In this document: positions 36,895 through 49,046 of the stretch, in pieces | Position numbering within the stretch: the first letter of the stretch is position 1 | How the letters are laid out: the number at the start of each line of letters is the position of its first letter | DNA from: Phoronis australis | Taxonomy: Eukaryota; Phoronida; Phoronidae | DNA length: 64,000 bases | Direction: 5' to 3' | Assembly: GCA_002633005.1 (NCBI GenBank) | Contig: NMRA01000666.1 | Location: 124,001 to 188,000, forward strand | The notes under the pieces: model-generated | The model's database searches: none | What the model was told of the DNA's origin: nothing | The model's input: only the letters and a program-made list of their open reading frames with translations | Program-made: the position numbers and the translations under genes

Positions 36895-38370
36895 TATTTT
36901 TTTACGTTTGCCTCTGTATCTTCAAAGATCCTCAAACGATTTTCATGAAATTTGGCACATAGGCATCTATTAATGAGGTGACGCTATCCGTCCGTTTTCG
37001 GATCGATTCGGGGTATTCTGTGCCATCTAGTGTCCATTTTTAGTATTTTTGAGACCGTTTTTAGGCGTCCGCCTCTATGTCAACCAAACCACTCAAAGGA
37101 TGATTGCAAAAATGGGCATGTATCTTCTTACTTTGAAGACGACGGTTGGCGTTGATTTTACGACTTCGACTACTGTGGCTCCTCCTGGTGGCAGTTTTGT
37201 TTGTTTTTGCGCCCATGGCTGTATCTCCTAAACGCTCTACAGGATCTTTATTAAATGCAACAAATGTGTTATATGAAGTTGACAACGGACGACGACAACT
37301 TTCGGACAGCTCGGGATACAGGTTTGTTCCACAGTGGCAATTTTAGTTTTCTTACGGTTACCTCTGTATCTTCAAAGGTCCTCGATGGATTTCCATAAAA
37401 TTTGACACTATAGGCATCTATTAATGAGGTGACGCTATCCTTCCGTTTTCGGATGGATTCGAGGTATTTTGCGCCACCTAGTGGCCATTTTTACTGTTTT
37501 CGATTCTGTTTTTTTTTTTTTGGCGTCCGTCCCTCCATCAACCAATCCACTCTAAGAATGATTGTAAAAATTGGCATGTATGTTCTTACCATAAAGAGGA
37601 CAATTGACGAAGTTATTCCGATGACTCCGACTATTATGGCGCCTTCTAGTGGCAGTTTTGCGCCCAGACGTACCTGTATCTCCTAAGCCTCTGCAGAATC
37701 TTTATTAAATTTAGCACGTGTATTTATATGAAGATAACAAGGGAAGACGACGACTTTCAGATGGGTCCGACTAACACTTCTCCGTAGTGACAATTTCATT
37801 TTATCTGTTTTCTTCTGTTTCTCTGAAGTTCCTCGACGAATTTTCATGAAATTTGTTAAATAGCTTTCTTTTAAAGAAACGGTGACATTTTTCGGTTTTC
37901 AGACGGATTCGACGTATTTTGCTCCATCTAGTGGCCATTTTTACTGCTTTCTAGCCTGTTTTTGGCGTCCACCCTCTATCAACCAAACCACTCTTTGGAT
38001 GATTGTGAAAATTGGCTTATGTATTGTTAATGTGAAGAGGGCGGTTGACGATGATTTTCTGTCTTCAATTACTGTGGCGCCTCCTAGTGGCATTTTTAGT
38101 CCTTATCTGTATCTCGTAAGCCGTCTGCAGAATGTATATTAAATTTAGCAAGTGTATTTATATGACGTTGACAACGGAAGACGACAACTTTCAGACGGAT
38201 CCGATGAATGCTTTGTCCCCCAGTGACAATTTTATTCTTTCCGTTTTGCTAAAGTTTCTTAACGGATTTTCATGAAATGTAGTAAATAGCTTTCTGTTAA
38301 AAAACGGTGACATTTTCCAGTTTTTTGATGGATTCGAAGTATTTTGCACTATCTAGTGGCCATTTTTATG
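36895..38370 (+). repeat. Tandem array of about 450-bp units with CTCF-like motifs
   Basis: About 3.3 diverged units in direct order. The landmark CTAGTGGCCATTTTTA recurs at about 37028, 37479, 37929 and 38352, giving periods near 450, 450 and 423. Each unit also has a second landmark, GGCGCCTYCTAGTGGCAGTTTT (37177, 37638, 38076), and phrases such as GGCGTCC, TATCTCCTAA and GAATCTTTATTAAAT. Open frames inside are short and not conserved between units, so this is non-coding. Diverged pieces occur at 33.9, 35.2 and 46.7-47.5 kb. Confidence 0.8.
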
Positions 38371-38984
38371 ACACAAATAAACACCTTAGAAGCACACCGT
38401 TTGCAGAGCATTCGTGGGCGCATTTCAACGCTCCGCGTTGCACTTGTTACCTTTTTACCCACTTACCCCCCTGCATGATTTGCTGCACGTTCAGAAACTT
38501 TTTTAAAAGTTGAAATCTTAGTTTGCCTCCCTCTCCCTCGCCCGTCCCTAGGTGAACGTATGATTTGCTGCCACTCAGAAACTTTTTTGAAAAGTTAAAA
38601 CTTAGTTGTCATCTACCTCTTAAAAAGTGGTCCGTGGCGTTATCTTTTCTACATTAATTCACGTTAAATCTGGACGTCATTAAACATAAAAATCTAAACG
38701 GGATTTTCAACGTTTGAGTCATTTTTCCACTCACAGGGTTGATTTTTCAAAGTCGAGCAGTGCTGTGTTCTAGACTTTCGTACTCATGTGTTCACGTGCT
38801 TTCCAACAAGAAGGCACAAATCTATCGGCCGATCCTATGGTCTGAAAGAGCCTCATGAGAACGCTTGTCAGAGGTCCCATTAACTTTCGTCCAAATCATA
38901 CCCCGCCTATCTCACGGTTATCTGGTTGTAAGCCAACATGCGGAATGATGAACTGAGCAAACATCGATTTCCGGTATCGCCGAC

Positions 38985-39255
38985 TCATGCGCGCACCCAG
39001 CCTAAAATAGACGGCCGGGGCTCGAATCCTTCGGTATACGGACCTTTCACTGAAAAAATTACCGAGGACTAAAAAAACGAGGCTACTAGGGTACAGGTCT
39101 GCCAATCGTGCATCCGCGACGAATTCCTGTGGACTTTTTGGACTTTTGTCTCGTTTACTCGGACTTTTTATTTCACTGAGGCGGAGCTTTTTGCCCAATT
39201 CATCAAATTGGGGGCTCATTCGATTCCCTCCCCCCCTTGGGTGCGCCCATGCGTC
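38985..39255 (+). repeat. Dispersed repeat family R1, copy 3
   Basis: Longest copy of the family at 30140: ATGCGCGCACCCAGCCTAAAA, CCTTTCACT, TGGACTTTTGTCTCGTTTAC, TCACTGAGGCGGAGCTTTTT, CAAATTGGGGGCTCATTCGA and a C-run. Non-coding. Confidence 0.55.
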
Positions 39256-39749
39256 TTTGAAAACTACCCTTTCTCTCAGTCACTCTTCATTTCACTGCGT
39301 CTTTGCACTATATAAGTTCCGGTACTGAATTATTAAACAATCCAAAAAATCGAAGAGCAAATAGACTAAGTCTTAGTCTCGAAAGGCTAATTGGTTTGTT
39401 TAAACCGTTGTGGTTCTAGGTGCGGCGCGGCACGCTCCGGTCAATTTGTTTAGGGTTGAACGTTGTCTGTTATGGTCACACAGCGCCAGCATTGTTCAGA
39501 GACAAAGGCTTGTAAATATGTTCGCCATACCTGAATGGGACTTCTGTTAGGGAGGGCTGTAAAACGCATAATGGAACTGAACAACAGCTGAGAGCAGGCG
39601 GCATTTGTTTAGCGAGGCGGTCAGAACGTCTCTGACATTCCGAGGCAATATTTCCTGCAGCTCTTCCGTCTGCAGTGAGGTGAGTGAATGAGAACATATT
39701 ATGTCGTACATCGGGTGGATGACCCACTGAGTCCCAGCCATTCATAAGT

Positions 39750-40020
39750 CTGCAGGTAATGCAGACAGTTACAAGGAGTGTGTGGCTCCCGTACCAGGGG
39801 TGTCTGACACAAGACTCCGCCTCCCACCCCGACTTTGGTCTATGTGTTGCCGCTACACTACACAGTACCAAACATGTTACGTCTGCAGGTCATGTACGCA
39901 GTTACAAAGGAGTGTGTGGCTCCCGTGCCACGGGTGTTTTTACTTCGGGACCCAAGACTCCGCCTCCCACCCCGGTTTTTGGTCTATGTGTTAGCAGCTT
40001 TACAACACGGTACCAAACAT
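39750..40020 (+). repeat. Direct duplication of about 130 bp
   Basis: Two adjacent copies sharing GTCTGCAGGT-ATG, GTTACAAGGAGTGTGTGGCT, AAGACTCCGCCTCCCACCCC, GGTCTATGTGTT and GTACCAAACATGTT. The second copy has a small insertion near GTTTTTACTTCGGG. Open frames in several phases reflect the duplication. Confidence 0.75.
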
Positions 40021-42156
40021 GTTTTCTGACCAACTTAATCCATTACCAAGTATTTACTGTAGGCAAATCCCTTATTGTGAGGTAACGTCTATACTATTAC
40101 TGGACACCTTACTCTTATGTGGACTATTATTTGCATGAAGTCATTGTATACATGAAGTCGACATGGAAAGGAAACGGCCAGGGGGCACTCCACCGTATTG
40201 TATGTTGACTTTCGTAGGACACCTGTTTGAGAAGTTTGAATTATGGGTTCTTACAACATGTAGGTACCCACGAGTAAGAAGGGTTGGATTCGTGATTATC
40301 AACTCCTCAAACGTGAAAATCTCAAACATGTACTTCTTAATACATGGATAATAATCCCAAGAGCTAACACTTTCGAATTACTGCATCTCGTAAACTTTGT
40401 CGCGTCATTTCCGGGACTCTGGACACTAGGAAAGAGCATTGGGGCAAAGGCGGTGGGTGGCATTGGTTCGGGTAACGTATGTTGCGATTAGTTCCAAGGA
40501 GGCGGGCCGTTTGTTTTGTCGGGTTACTTGTCTAGGTCGAAGAGCAAACAATGACCGTTTGGATTGCTATTATTGTGTTATTGAAGAGTAATTCAATAAG
40601 TATTGATTCTTGTGCCACTTATAATTCTCAAAATGAATCAGCTGTTTTAATCCCATCTGTTGCAAAATGCGTAATACGTATTCATTCGAAAATGGTACAG
40701 TACATTGGCGATAATCTAAAGGCAGGGTCAGTGTACTACCGTTGTTTCAAGGATTGAGAAAACAACATAAACTTTTTTACTTATCGAAAGTAAGATCGCA
40801 GAAGTTCACGGTAAGTTAAATATCTGCAAGCAGAATTGATATCGCCTGTTTATTTTCTTACTTAAGCAGTATCCGTGCCCATGGCAATCGTTTTCGTGGC
40901 AATGGAATTATTGTGCCGACTCTTTGTATTTCCCAGGTACCCTAACGTCAGCAGTGTGTGTGCGCATGTACCTTAGACACTTTCCTTTGGTTTATGGGGG
41001 CACAGAACAGTTCTCACAAGGGTTTGCCTATCAAAACACACGTCAAAGGACTCGTTACTTTTTCCTCATTCTGTCAAAAACTGCGTACAAATAACGAAAA
41101 GTTTTGAGCAATTTCACATCAGAAGCCCTATAGATGAGCATAGAAACTTTATTCTCTCTTGGATTTTAGACCCTTTCACTTTTACTGAAAAGCAAGATAG
41201 ACTAAGAAAGAAGTGGCAAAAAACGCAAAATCGTCACTTTTCACCCCAAAACCACCACTTCCCTGCGCGCCGATGGTCGACTAAAGCCAACATTAGATTT
41301 TGAAAGCAAATTTCCTACCAATTCCAAAAATGTGTTCCAAAATTACCGTCAACCAACTAGTTTTTGTTTTGGCAAATCTGGCTTGTTTGAGAGCTACCTG
41401 AAATCGCAGCCAACTTCTCTGTCACTACCCAGCAATGCACAACTGCAACAGGGCGGCGACATCTTAAAGAGCAGCACAGCTGCAGCCGGGCCTGTGGTCT
41501 TTTTTCATTCTCAACATGATCACAAATACAAACAAACTACATTCACTTGACCTACTTGCAATAGCTAACTAAAAGAACCCCCAAGCCTGGCCTATCCCTA
41601 GATTTTAATATTTCGGGAGTGCTGATTCTTTCTGATATAGGGGCACGTGCCCGGATACTCACATTGATGGTATTTCTTGTTCACAAAACGTTCTTATTTT
41701 AGTTGTTCCTAGATTGAAGAGACTTTATGCTATGCTGAAAAATAAAAACTGTGGTCTGGATTCATTATAGCTACAGTGTATGATGAACTTTCAGTCAATT
41801 ACGTGACAGTCGACAAAGTGCACGTATAACTTCAAAACGGTTTTTAACAAAAAAACAAGCACTCTTCGTCCCAGTGTAAAACACTAATTTATTTCCTGGG
41901 AATGCCGTGCAACATGAAGTTAATCGAAAGGTCAAATGTACATTATACCGTAATCTTCCTGACGATAGATACGAATGCCTTAATGCTATAACGTTCCCTT
42001 TACGTTCTACATTACTTAGAAGCCAAAGAATATGGAGTGCCTTGCTGTTTCAGTCAAAAATGACATCACCAGGATAAAACTGTCACCAATGTATGCAAGG
42101 AATGCGATTCTCCACCACTTATAAGTGTACAAGTAAAAATTTTTTTATGGTTGCAG
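40021..42156 (+). other. Interval upstream of the GPCR exons
   Basis: No supported gene. A 68-codon plus-strand frame at 40551-40757 begins with a hydrophobic MTVWIAIIVLL. A weak GTCAGT donor after 40728 would join in phase to the candidate exon at 42157. Without transcript data this is only a possibility. Confidence 0.3.
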
Positions 42157-42292
42157 GAGTTATGTTTTAGAAGTCGCGCCAAGGGGTCAAGTAACCAGTG
42201 CTGTAAGCAGTTCATCTGCTGTCACGACAGCTTCTGTACTTGACGTTTACAGTGACTTAAGTATTACGGATGACCGGGGCGTATTTTCAAAG
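42157..42292 (+). CDS. Candidate N-terminal coding exon of the GPCR gene
   Basis: A 136-base segment bounded by TTGCAG and AAAG/GTAAGA. With one base from a previous exon it stays open for 45 codons: SYVLEVAPRGQVTSAVSSSS followed by a Ser/Thr-rich stretch ending DDRGVFSK. It leaves in phase 0, and the acceptor ACCGCAG at 44342-44348 opens in phase 0 as VQPDKTNWIQLISGSMNVSN, leading straight into the GPCR. It would add a Ser/Thr-rich extracellular N-terminus. The start exon is unknown. Confidence 0.4.
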
Positions 42293-42462
42293 GTAAGAGC
42301 TGTTAAACTAACTCTCCAAAACAAAGCACTACTTTTTTATATGGCGTACTATTATGAAACTGAGTTTCGAATTGTCTCTTTGTCAAATCGGAGGTATTTC
42401 TAGACTTCGAAAAACTGCCTAGCAGCTCGTTATTGCTTGATACCTGGCGTGCATTCAGTAAC

Positions 42463-42600
42463 GCTAGAAACTACAATAGTACCATAGCTAAAACCTAGCC
42501 AAATTCACGCTCTTTTATTTGAAGTACACGGCAATATCTCACATAATCTCGCCAAGTCTTGCTTTTTAGCGAGTAACTAGCCTTACTGAACGGGAGGCAG
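42463..42600 (+). mobile_element. Palindromic MITE relative, copy 1
   Basis: Inverted ends TTCAGTAACGCTAG and CTAGCCTTACTGAA enclose AGCTAAAACCTAGCCAAA, CAATATCTCAC-TAATCTCGC and AAGTCTTGCTTTTTAGCGAG. The same interior occurs at about 62636-62741. Confidence 0.65.
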
Positions 42601-43644
42601 GCTTTAGGCTAGCAATTAAGTTGATTTGTCAAGATAGTTGATAATTGTGATTGCATGAATAATGTTTAGTATCCCCTGAAGACCCACGCAGCAGCATCAA
42701 GACGAAATTCAAACTGGTATTATGTTACGGTAAAAATTCCGTAGCTTGGAACATTCTCTAAATTTGGGACCATGAAATTTAAGTCAAAATTAACTTGAAT
42801 TTTCTTCATTCTGAAGATTGGGACATGCGTAATTTGGCCTTCAAAGTGTTTCCCAACTATCGGACACTGCCTTTTGTATCAACAAAGTTAGATAAAGTTG
42901 TCGAAAACAACTCGTCTTTCTAGTATTTCGTAAATCTAGGACGGGCGATTCTGCCTACCTCTAAAATTTGGAACAAGCTCCGATAATCAGCAAAATAAAT
43001 TATTTTTCAGTTCTAATCTGCAAAATGTTTACCATAGATGAAGCGTATTTTCCCGTTGAGACAGTCTGTAAATCCCTTTCATCATGTCTCATGAGGAACA
43101 CTAACTTGCCGCATTAAACTTTACAAACAAGTGCTCAACTCTAGAACATGAAACAAACAATGGACGCCAAGACGTGGCGTTGCCTAATGGTTCGTGTCTC
43201 TCTGACACTGATAATGAAAAGATTAAAAACGACCCCGAGGCGAGCACTTCTGGAACTCGGCGTGGGCGTAAATCGTTTCTGTCTTCTGACTAAAGGTTGT
43301 AAATCACAAAACAGAACTAAAATTAATCTGGGGTTTTGATTCTGCTTCGTGTCTGTGTAATTATAAATTTCTAATTTAGAAAATTGATCTTGATATATCC
43401 AGCTTGGGGGGAAATTGCAATCATCACCTATGGGCAATTTTAAGAATGGCCGGAATATCCTTGCAATGAGAAGAGCAGCTCTTTGCAGACCAATGAGCTG
43501 TTCATTTGTTTCCATCGTTGGGCTCCTTCGCGAAAAGAGCCCTCTGGCAACCATTTTCAAATATAAAGGAAATCCTAATGTACCAGTAGTTCTCAATATA
43601 ATTATATTCGACATTCCGTTGACAAGAGCCAGATGCTAGAGAGG

Positions 43645-43755
43645 GCTTTTTGAAAATGTGGCTTTTTGAAAATGTGGCTTTTTGAAAATGTGGCTTTTTG
43701 AAAATGTGGCTTTTTGAAAATGTGGCTTTTTGAAAATGTGGCTTTTTGAAATTGT
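43645..43755. repeat. 16-bp tandem repeat
   Basis: Seven units of GCTTTTTGAAAATGTG, nearly identical; the last is slightly changed (GAAATTGTA). Long minus-strand repetitive peptide frames across it are artefacts. Confidence 0.93.
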
Positions 43756-44393
43756 AAGATTTCTAGATGTGATAAGTACGGAAAATATTTTTGTGTTGCA
43801 TGAAAACAGTCTCCGCTTCTTGCCAGCGCCTGGGTAACGAAGCTATACAGTATAAGACCGCAGGAGTAGGTGTTCAACTGGGTGCAGGGTCGAAAAGCGC
43901 TCAATGACTTTGTGTGCCCACAAATATATGGGTTGACGCAATATGCAGTCATCTCCGCCAAACGTTCGACCGGCGTTCGCTGCTGAATCTCCGATAAAGC
44001 AGTAATTGATTTATCAGGCGATTGTCTGCAGTATGAAGTTTCACGGGCGACTTCGGTATTTGTGCATTTTTTATGAAGTTTGGCAAATATGTTTCTATTG
44101 AAATTACGACGACACCTGGAATCGTCGTATTCTGCATACTCCAGAAAATATTCTTTTTTATTTTCGAGTATGTTTTGGTGTCCATCGTCTTTTCTTCCTA
44201 AGTGGTGAAAAGATCAAACTTTGGCAGATGTACTGGTAATTTGGTATTGGCGAGCCCACAGTTGACGCTGATTTTCGATTTGATAACGTTAATAATTCTC
44301 TGTAATTCATGTATCATAAAAATACTTCATCTAACAATATTACCGCAGGTACAACCGGACAAGACAAACTGGATTCAACTGATTTCTGGAAGC

Positions 44394-47300
44394 ATGAATG
44401 TCTCGAATGAGACATTTGCTAACTCTACATCACATTTCGATCGTAATGGCATCCTACAGGTTGCTTTCTACTGTATCCTGGTACCGGTCTCACTCGTCGG
44501 AAACGTGCTCACTATGTGCGTGTCAGTAAAGAGCGTGCGTCGAGCCAAAGTTAGTCGAATACCGGATGTGTTAATCGGATGCCTCGCTCTCAACGATTTG
44601 CTGTCCGTGTTGTGCATTCATTCCTTCACTATAGTGTCAATGATAGCTGGCTACTGGATACTGGGCGATATCGGCTGTCAATATATGTCATTCATGTCAT
44701 ACTCGTATTTTAAGTTCGGTTTCTGGTGTGTTTTGGCCATTGCTATCGATCGTAGTTATCGTCTGGTGAAGCCACTGCGATACCCCCTAGTTGCAACTTC
44801 CAAGAAGCTCAAAATTGCCATATCGGTTATCGTGGTGTTCAGTCTTGGATCGTCCCTGATCAATCCTGTTTTTGATCCTGGAACTGCTATTCTTCTAAAG
44901 ACGTGGTATGTGTGTTTTCCTGACTGGGAGGAGGGAAATCTGGTGCAACTAATTGTCGTTATTGGAATAACCAGCTTCTTCGTACCAGGGGTTATTGGAT
45001 TCGTCATCTGTTACATTCTCAACGCGGTCATGTTGTATCGGATTCAAAAGAATTCTGCTAGGATGCGCACGCCAGTGGCAAATACTAGTGATAGTACAGA
45101 TCTCCGCAAAAAGACCACGCTGGCAATGTTCTTCAAGAGAAACAAAATCCCAATGAGACGTAATCTCGGTAGCGAGAGTTCCACACCGGAGCTAACGAGG
45201 AATACGTCGGAAGGAACGCTAGCCATTAAAAAACGCATTCCAATTTTAAAAACACACCGCTCATCACCAGACATTAGATCTAGTCCAGTTAGGTCTGCCA
45301 ACGAGTGCCAGACCACGGCATCAAGTTCATGTCAGGCTGCGAGTGTTAATCTTGCATCAGGCTCAGATGTCAACACCTGCGAAGAATCGCCAAATTTAAG
45401 TACAACAAGGAGACTTGCAAACTGTGATAGTCAGCAGGTTCTCCAAGAAAGCTATATTTCCCAACTTGAGAGAAATAGAACGAAAACTGAGAAAAAGCGA
45501 GAAACCGCCGCAGCTCTTGGCTTTGCCAAATTGTCCCTGGTGATTGCAACAGTTTTCGCAGTGCTTTGGATTCCCTACGCGGTAAGTTGTCATGTAAGAG
45601 TGCAAGATGCTCAAAGCAGTGCTACTGCTGGTGTTTGTTACATGAAATTGTGGTAAAGACTTTGAGCACAACTTGATCTTACACTTCCACTTAGCAATGT
45701 TGCTGAAAATGGGTTTTAAATGCTCTTGGAAATAGTTTTATGGAGAAGACGAAATTTCTGACTTAAATCAATTTTCATCGAAAAGGCCCCTGGAATCCGA
45801 ATTACAGAGCGCCTACAATAACGGCAGTGTCTTGAGTCGAGATCATCCACACCAGTTTGGTTCATAATGCCGTCATCCCTGCCTCCCTATTCTTCGGATG
45901 GGTCTTTGTGAACAATTTGCAGATATTGTTAATCATGGAGAATACGATGCCTCGCAATCTAAGGATTGGCCCGACTACTACTTTTTGCTCGCTACCAAGG
46001 ATTTCCGAAAGACACAATCAAAGTCCCGTTAAAAATGAAAATTAACTTCTTGTCATGTTTTGTTTCAGGCAACCATAATTCTTGGTGTGGGCGGAGTGTT
46101 TGTTGCTGAGCAGAACCCGTTGGCTCAAGATATCGTTATTAAGTGTGTGTTCTTTAACGCCGCATCGAACCCGGTGCTATACGGAGTATTCAACAAACAT
46201 TATAGGGACGGATACATATATTTCGTTCGATTAGCAGTCTACTATTTGCTAATGAAACGATTGAAGAGACCAACCGGTGAGTAGGATCCCGAATGCACTT
46301 GTACCCCTGCTGTTTGCTAATAGCCATGTCCCGAATTCAACTTTCCCTCGTTGGCGAGGATACCGCAACGCTTCTGAGTGATTGACTTGGTTCTTGAAAG
46401 TGTGGGCGGATACACACTTCTGAGCCAGGTCAGGCATGAAGACGTAGGGTGTAACCCGTCACATCCAGCTAGTCAAGTTTTGGTGTCAGTACTGTAACTG
46501 ACAGTGCAACAAATAATATTAGCATGGAATGACGAATTCATACCAAAATGGGTTTGATGCAACACTGACCATCTGTGGCGCTGCATTGTGCATAAATACA
46601 GCTTAATCAAGCCTTTCTCTTTATATAGTAGTTTCATTCACATTTATAGTGGATAGTTGAGTTCTTAGAAAACAAAAGCTGAAATAAACTTTTTAAATGA
46701 GAGTGATAATGGTAAAACAGTTCAGTCAAATTGTTTGGCGTGGTACCAGCGTATACTGCGTCACCTGGTGTCCAACTTTATCATTTCGAGTCCGCTTTTT
46801 GGCGTCCATTTCTTTTATCTGCCAAATAGCTCAAAGGATCATTAATAAGAAGACCATGGCTGACATTGATTTTCGGCCTGGTCTGACAACTGTGGCGCCC
46901 CCTAGTGATAATTTTGTAGTTATTCGTCCATGGGTGTATGTCCTTGATCCTCAATATGATCTTTATGAACTTTTGCAAGTGATTTTCTACAAATGCAACA
47001 ACGGCTGCCCGCGATTGATGTGTTTGCCACTTTATCTTCAAATTTCCGACGGGTTTTTATGAAAACTGACAAATAAGTTTCTATTATTAAGACATTAGCA
47101 CCTTTCCAATTTGGGTTGGATTCGACCTATTCTGAGCCACCTAGTGGCCGTTTGGTCTGTTCTTGTCCTCTGTCTCTGTATCCGCCAAAGCGTTCAGAGG
47201 ATCATCGTGGAATCTGGAAGATGTGTTCCTACTGGCACGAGCACAACTGCCGTGGATTTTCAGTCTTATCCAATTACTGTGCTGCCCCTACTGTATTCCT

Positions 47301-49046
47301 ACTAACTCGACGGTTCCGACTGGACGGGTCCAACTGAACGGATCCGACTGGACGAGTCCGATTGAACTGATCCGACTACCGCTGTGCCTTCCTGGTGGCA
47401 GTTTATCACATCTGTCTGCATCTTTGCGGTTCCTTGACGTAGGCTACGTCATCTAATGGTCGTTTTTACATGATAGTACCCTTGGAAGCACATCGCTTGC
47501 AAAGCAGTCGTGGGCGTATTTCAACGCTCCGTGTACTTCTCGTCACAGAAGTTAAAAAAAAAAATTTTGAAAGATTTCGACGTCTTCACATTTTCAGACG
47601 GGTTTTAAATAATTTGCACAGTCTACCGTTCATCACAAGTTCTAATGAATACCCTAGAAGCATACTGTTTGCGTTGCTCTTGTTATAAGCATATACAATA
47701 CCAAACTCCTTGAAAAAGAAAAGATGAGGCGCGTTCCGTAAGGCTAGCCACACTAACGAGACAGTTACAGTCGTTTCATTTAATGGCTCGAATATGGTGC
47801 TTGAAATGGTTCAAGGTGTTTGTATTCACCACTAAATTTCAGGTTATTTGTCAACTCCGCTAGTGTTTTACTGAGTAACGGTGAAAGTTTTGTTTTGCAA
47901 TAACGCCAATTCAAATTTTAAAATGCATTTCATAAATAATAAACGATTTTTCAGTGCATGTAAAAACAATTAATAAAATACTAGCACACTTTGTGTCTTT
48001 CATCTTTGCTCCAAAGTTTAAGGTACTCAGCCTTCCCGTTTACAGCGAAACACGGAGGCGAGTGGTGGCTTTGTTGCGGAAGAGGGTCAGCCACGCTTGG
48101 TGTCCTGCCTGCATGTAAACTATGGAAATGTCACGTCTGTTTTTCGCTCGTTATTTTTAGAAAATTTGTAAAATATACATATCTTCCACATGTGTAAGTT
48201 CAGTTTGAAATTCATGATACTTTCATATATGTCGTAGAAATGTTTATCCTATGGTAAGATGATATCATTTAAGAAAGACCACTAGCTACAAAAAGCAGGA
48301 TGTTAGTCGTTTATCACTCCACAATGATGACTTTTTGCGGACCCGTGTTTGAGAGTCAGTAAACTACGTTCACATGTCCTCCAGCCGAGTTTATCAGTAC
48401 ATGTACTTGAGCCGTGTTTTGCAGTATTTGTATTCGGTGATTTTTTACCATTGCAGATCCACTCAGCCGAAAAAGGTACAACCTTACTGGGATTTTGTCA
48501 AAGATGACGGATACTATGAGAACGGCAGAGGCAATAACTAACATCTTACCGTCGTCTTCCGGAGACATGGCGAACGAACCTTCTCCGCGAGGCGAGACAG
48601 GCAGTGATCTAGAAGCAGGCAACGAATCTGAATCGTCAAATGGTGCTTGTGAAAACGTTGTAGAAACTCCAGCAACAATAACAGATACCTCGGTTAATTC
48701 CGCCAATGACAACTATGTAACACGAGGCATTGTAGTGGAAAATAGAGGTTGTATAAACGTAGGGTTCCTGGTGTTACCTGTGATAGACAACTCACGATTA
48801 AAGACCGTAATTCGTTTCGAGGAAGATGAATCGCGAGTGATACAAATGGGTGTGTTAGAATTGCCTGCAGTGAAATTCACGAATGCCAACCTGGGGGAAA
48901 GTAAAGAGTACGACATTCCATGCGATTCGATTAAAAGTTCGATTTATAACAATTCGAATGAGGTCGGTATGTCAAGATCTACAGTTTATCATTGTCTAAG
49001 GAAGTCTGACAAAGGTTCACATTGTGAAGACAGTACTTGCCTATGA
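44394..49046 (+). CDS. Class A (rhodopsin-like) GPCR, orphan
   Basis: Seven-transmembrane receptor in three exons: (44349 or) 44394-45581, 46069-46276 and 48457-49046, all GT-AG with agreeing phases; 661 residues from ATG 44394. This start gives an N-terminus with three N-glycosylation sites (NVS, NET, NST). TM1 carries SLVGNVLT, TM2 LALNDLLS, and TM3 starts after the disulphide Cys in GDIGCQYM. The DRY position reads DRS (AIAIDRSYRLVKPLRYP). ECL2 has a Cys in YVCFPDW, TM5 a VPGVIGF, TM6 VLWIPYA and TM7 NAASNPVLYGVF, i.e. NPxxY as NPVLY. Exon 1 ends inside the TM6/ECL3 region. ICL3 is long (about 150 residues, Ser/Thr-rich, basic). Exon 3 encodes only a long Ser-rich, acidic tail of about 195 residues. 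The ligand class is not assignable. Intron 2 contains repeats. ATTAAA at about 49109 may be the poly(A) signal. Confidence 0.88.
46740..47475 (+). repeat. Diverged copies of the 450-bp CTCF-motif repeat in GPCR intron 2
   Basis: Contains GGCGCCCCCTAGTGAT (46894), GAGCCACCTAGTGGCCG (47134-47150) and CTTCCTGGTGGCAG (about 47389), plus the phrases TTTTTGGCGTCC and GTATCCGCCAAAGCG, as in the array at 37 kb. A small array of GACTGGACGGGTCC / AACTGAACGGATCC pieces (about 47308-47380) is embedded. Confidence 0.6.

Noticed and set aside
39476-39871. 131-codon minus-strand frame
   Set aside because: Overlaps the 130-bp duplication, no motif, and competing open frames in several phases on both strands.
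43602-43961. 119-codon minus-strand frame with FQKATFSKSHIFKKPH repeats
   Set aside because: Translation of the 16-bp tandem repeat.
44202-44393. Extended GPCR start at 44202 with a hydrophobic stretch
   Set aside because: The hydrophobic part precedes a good 3' splice site at 44348 and looks intronic; ATG 44394 with three glycosylation sites fits a receptor N-terminus better.
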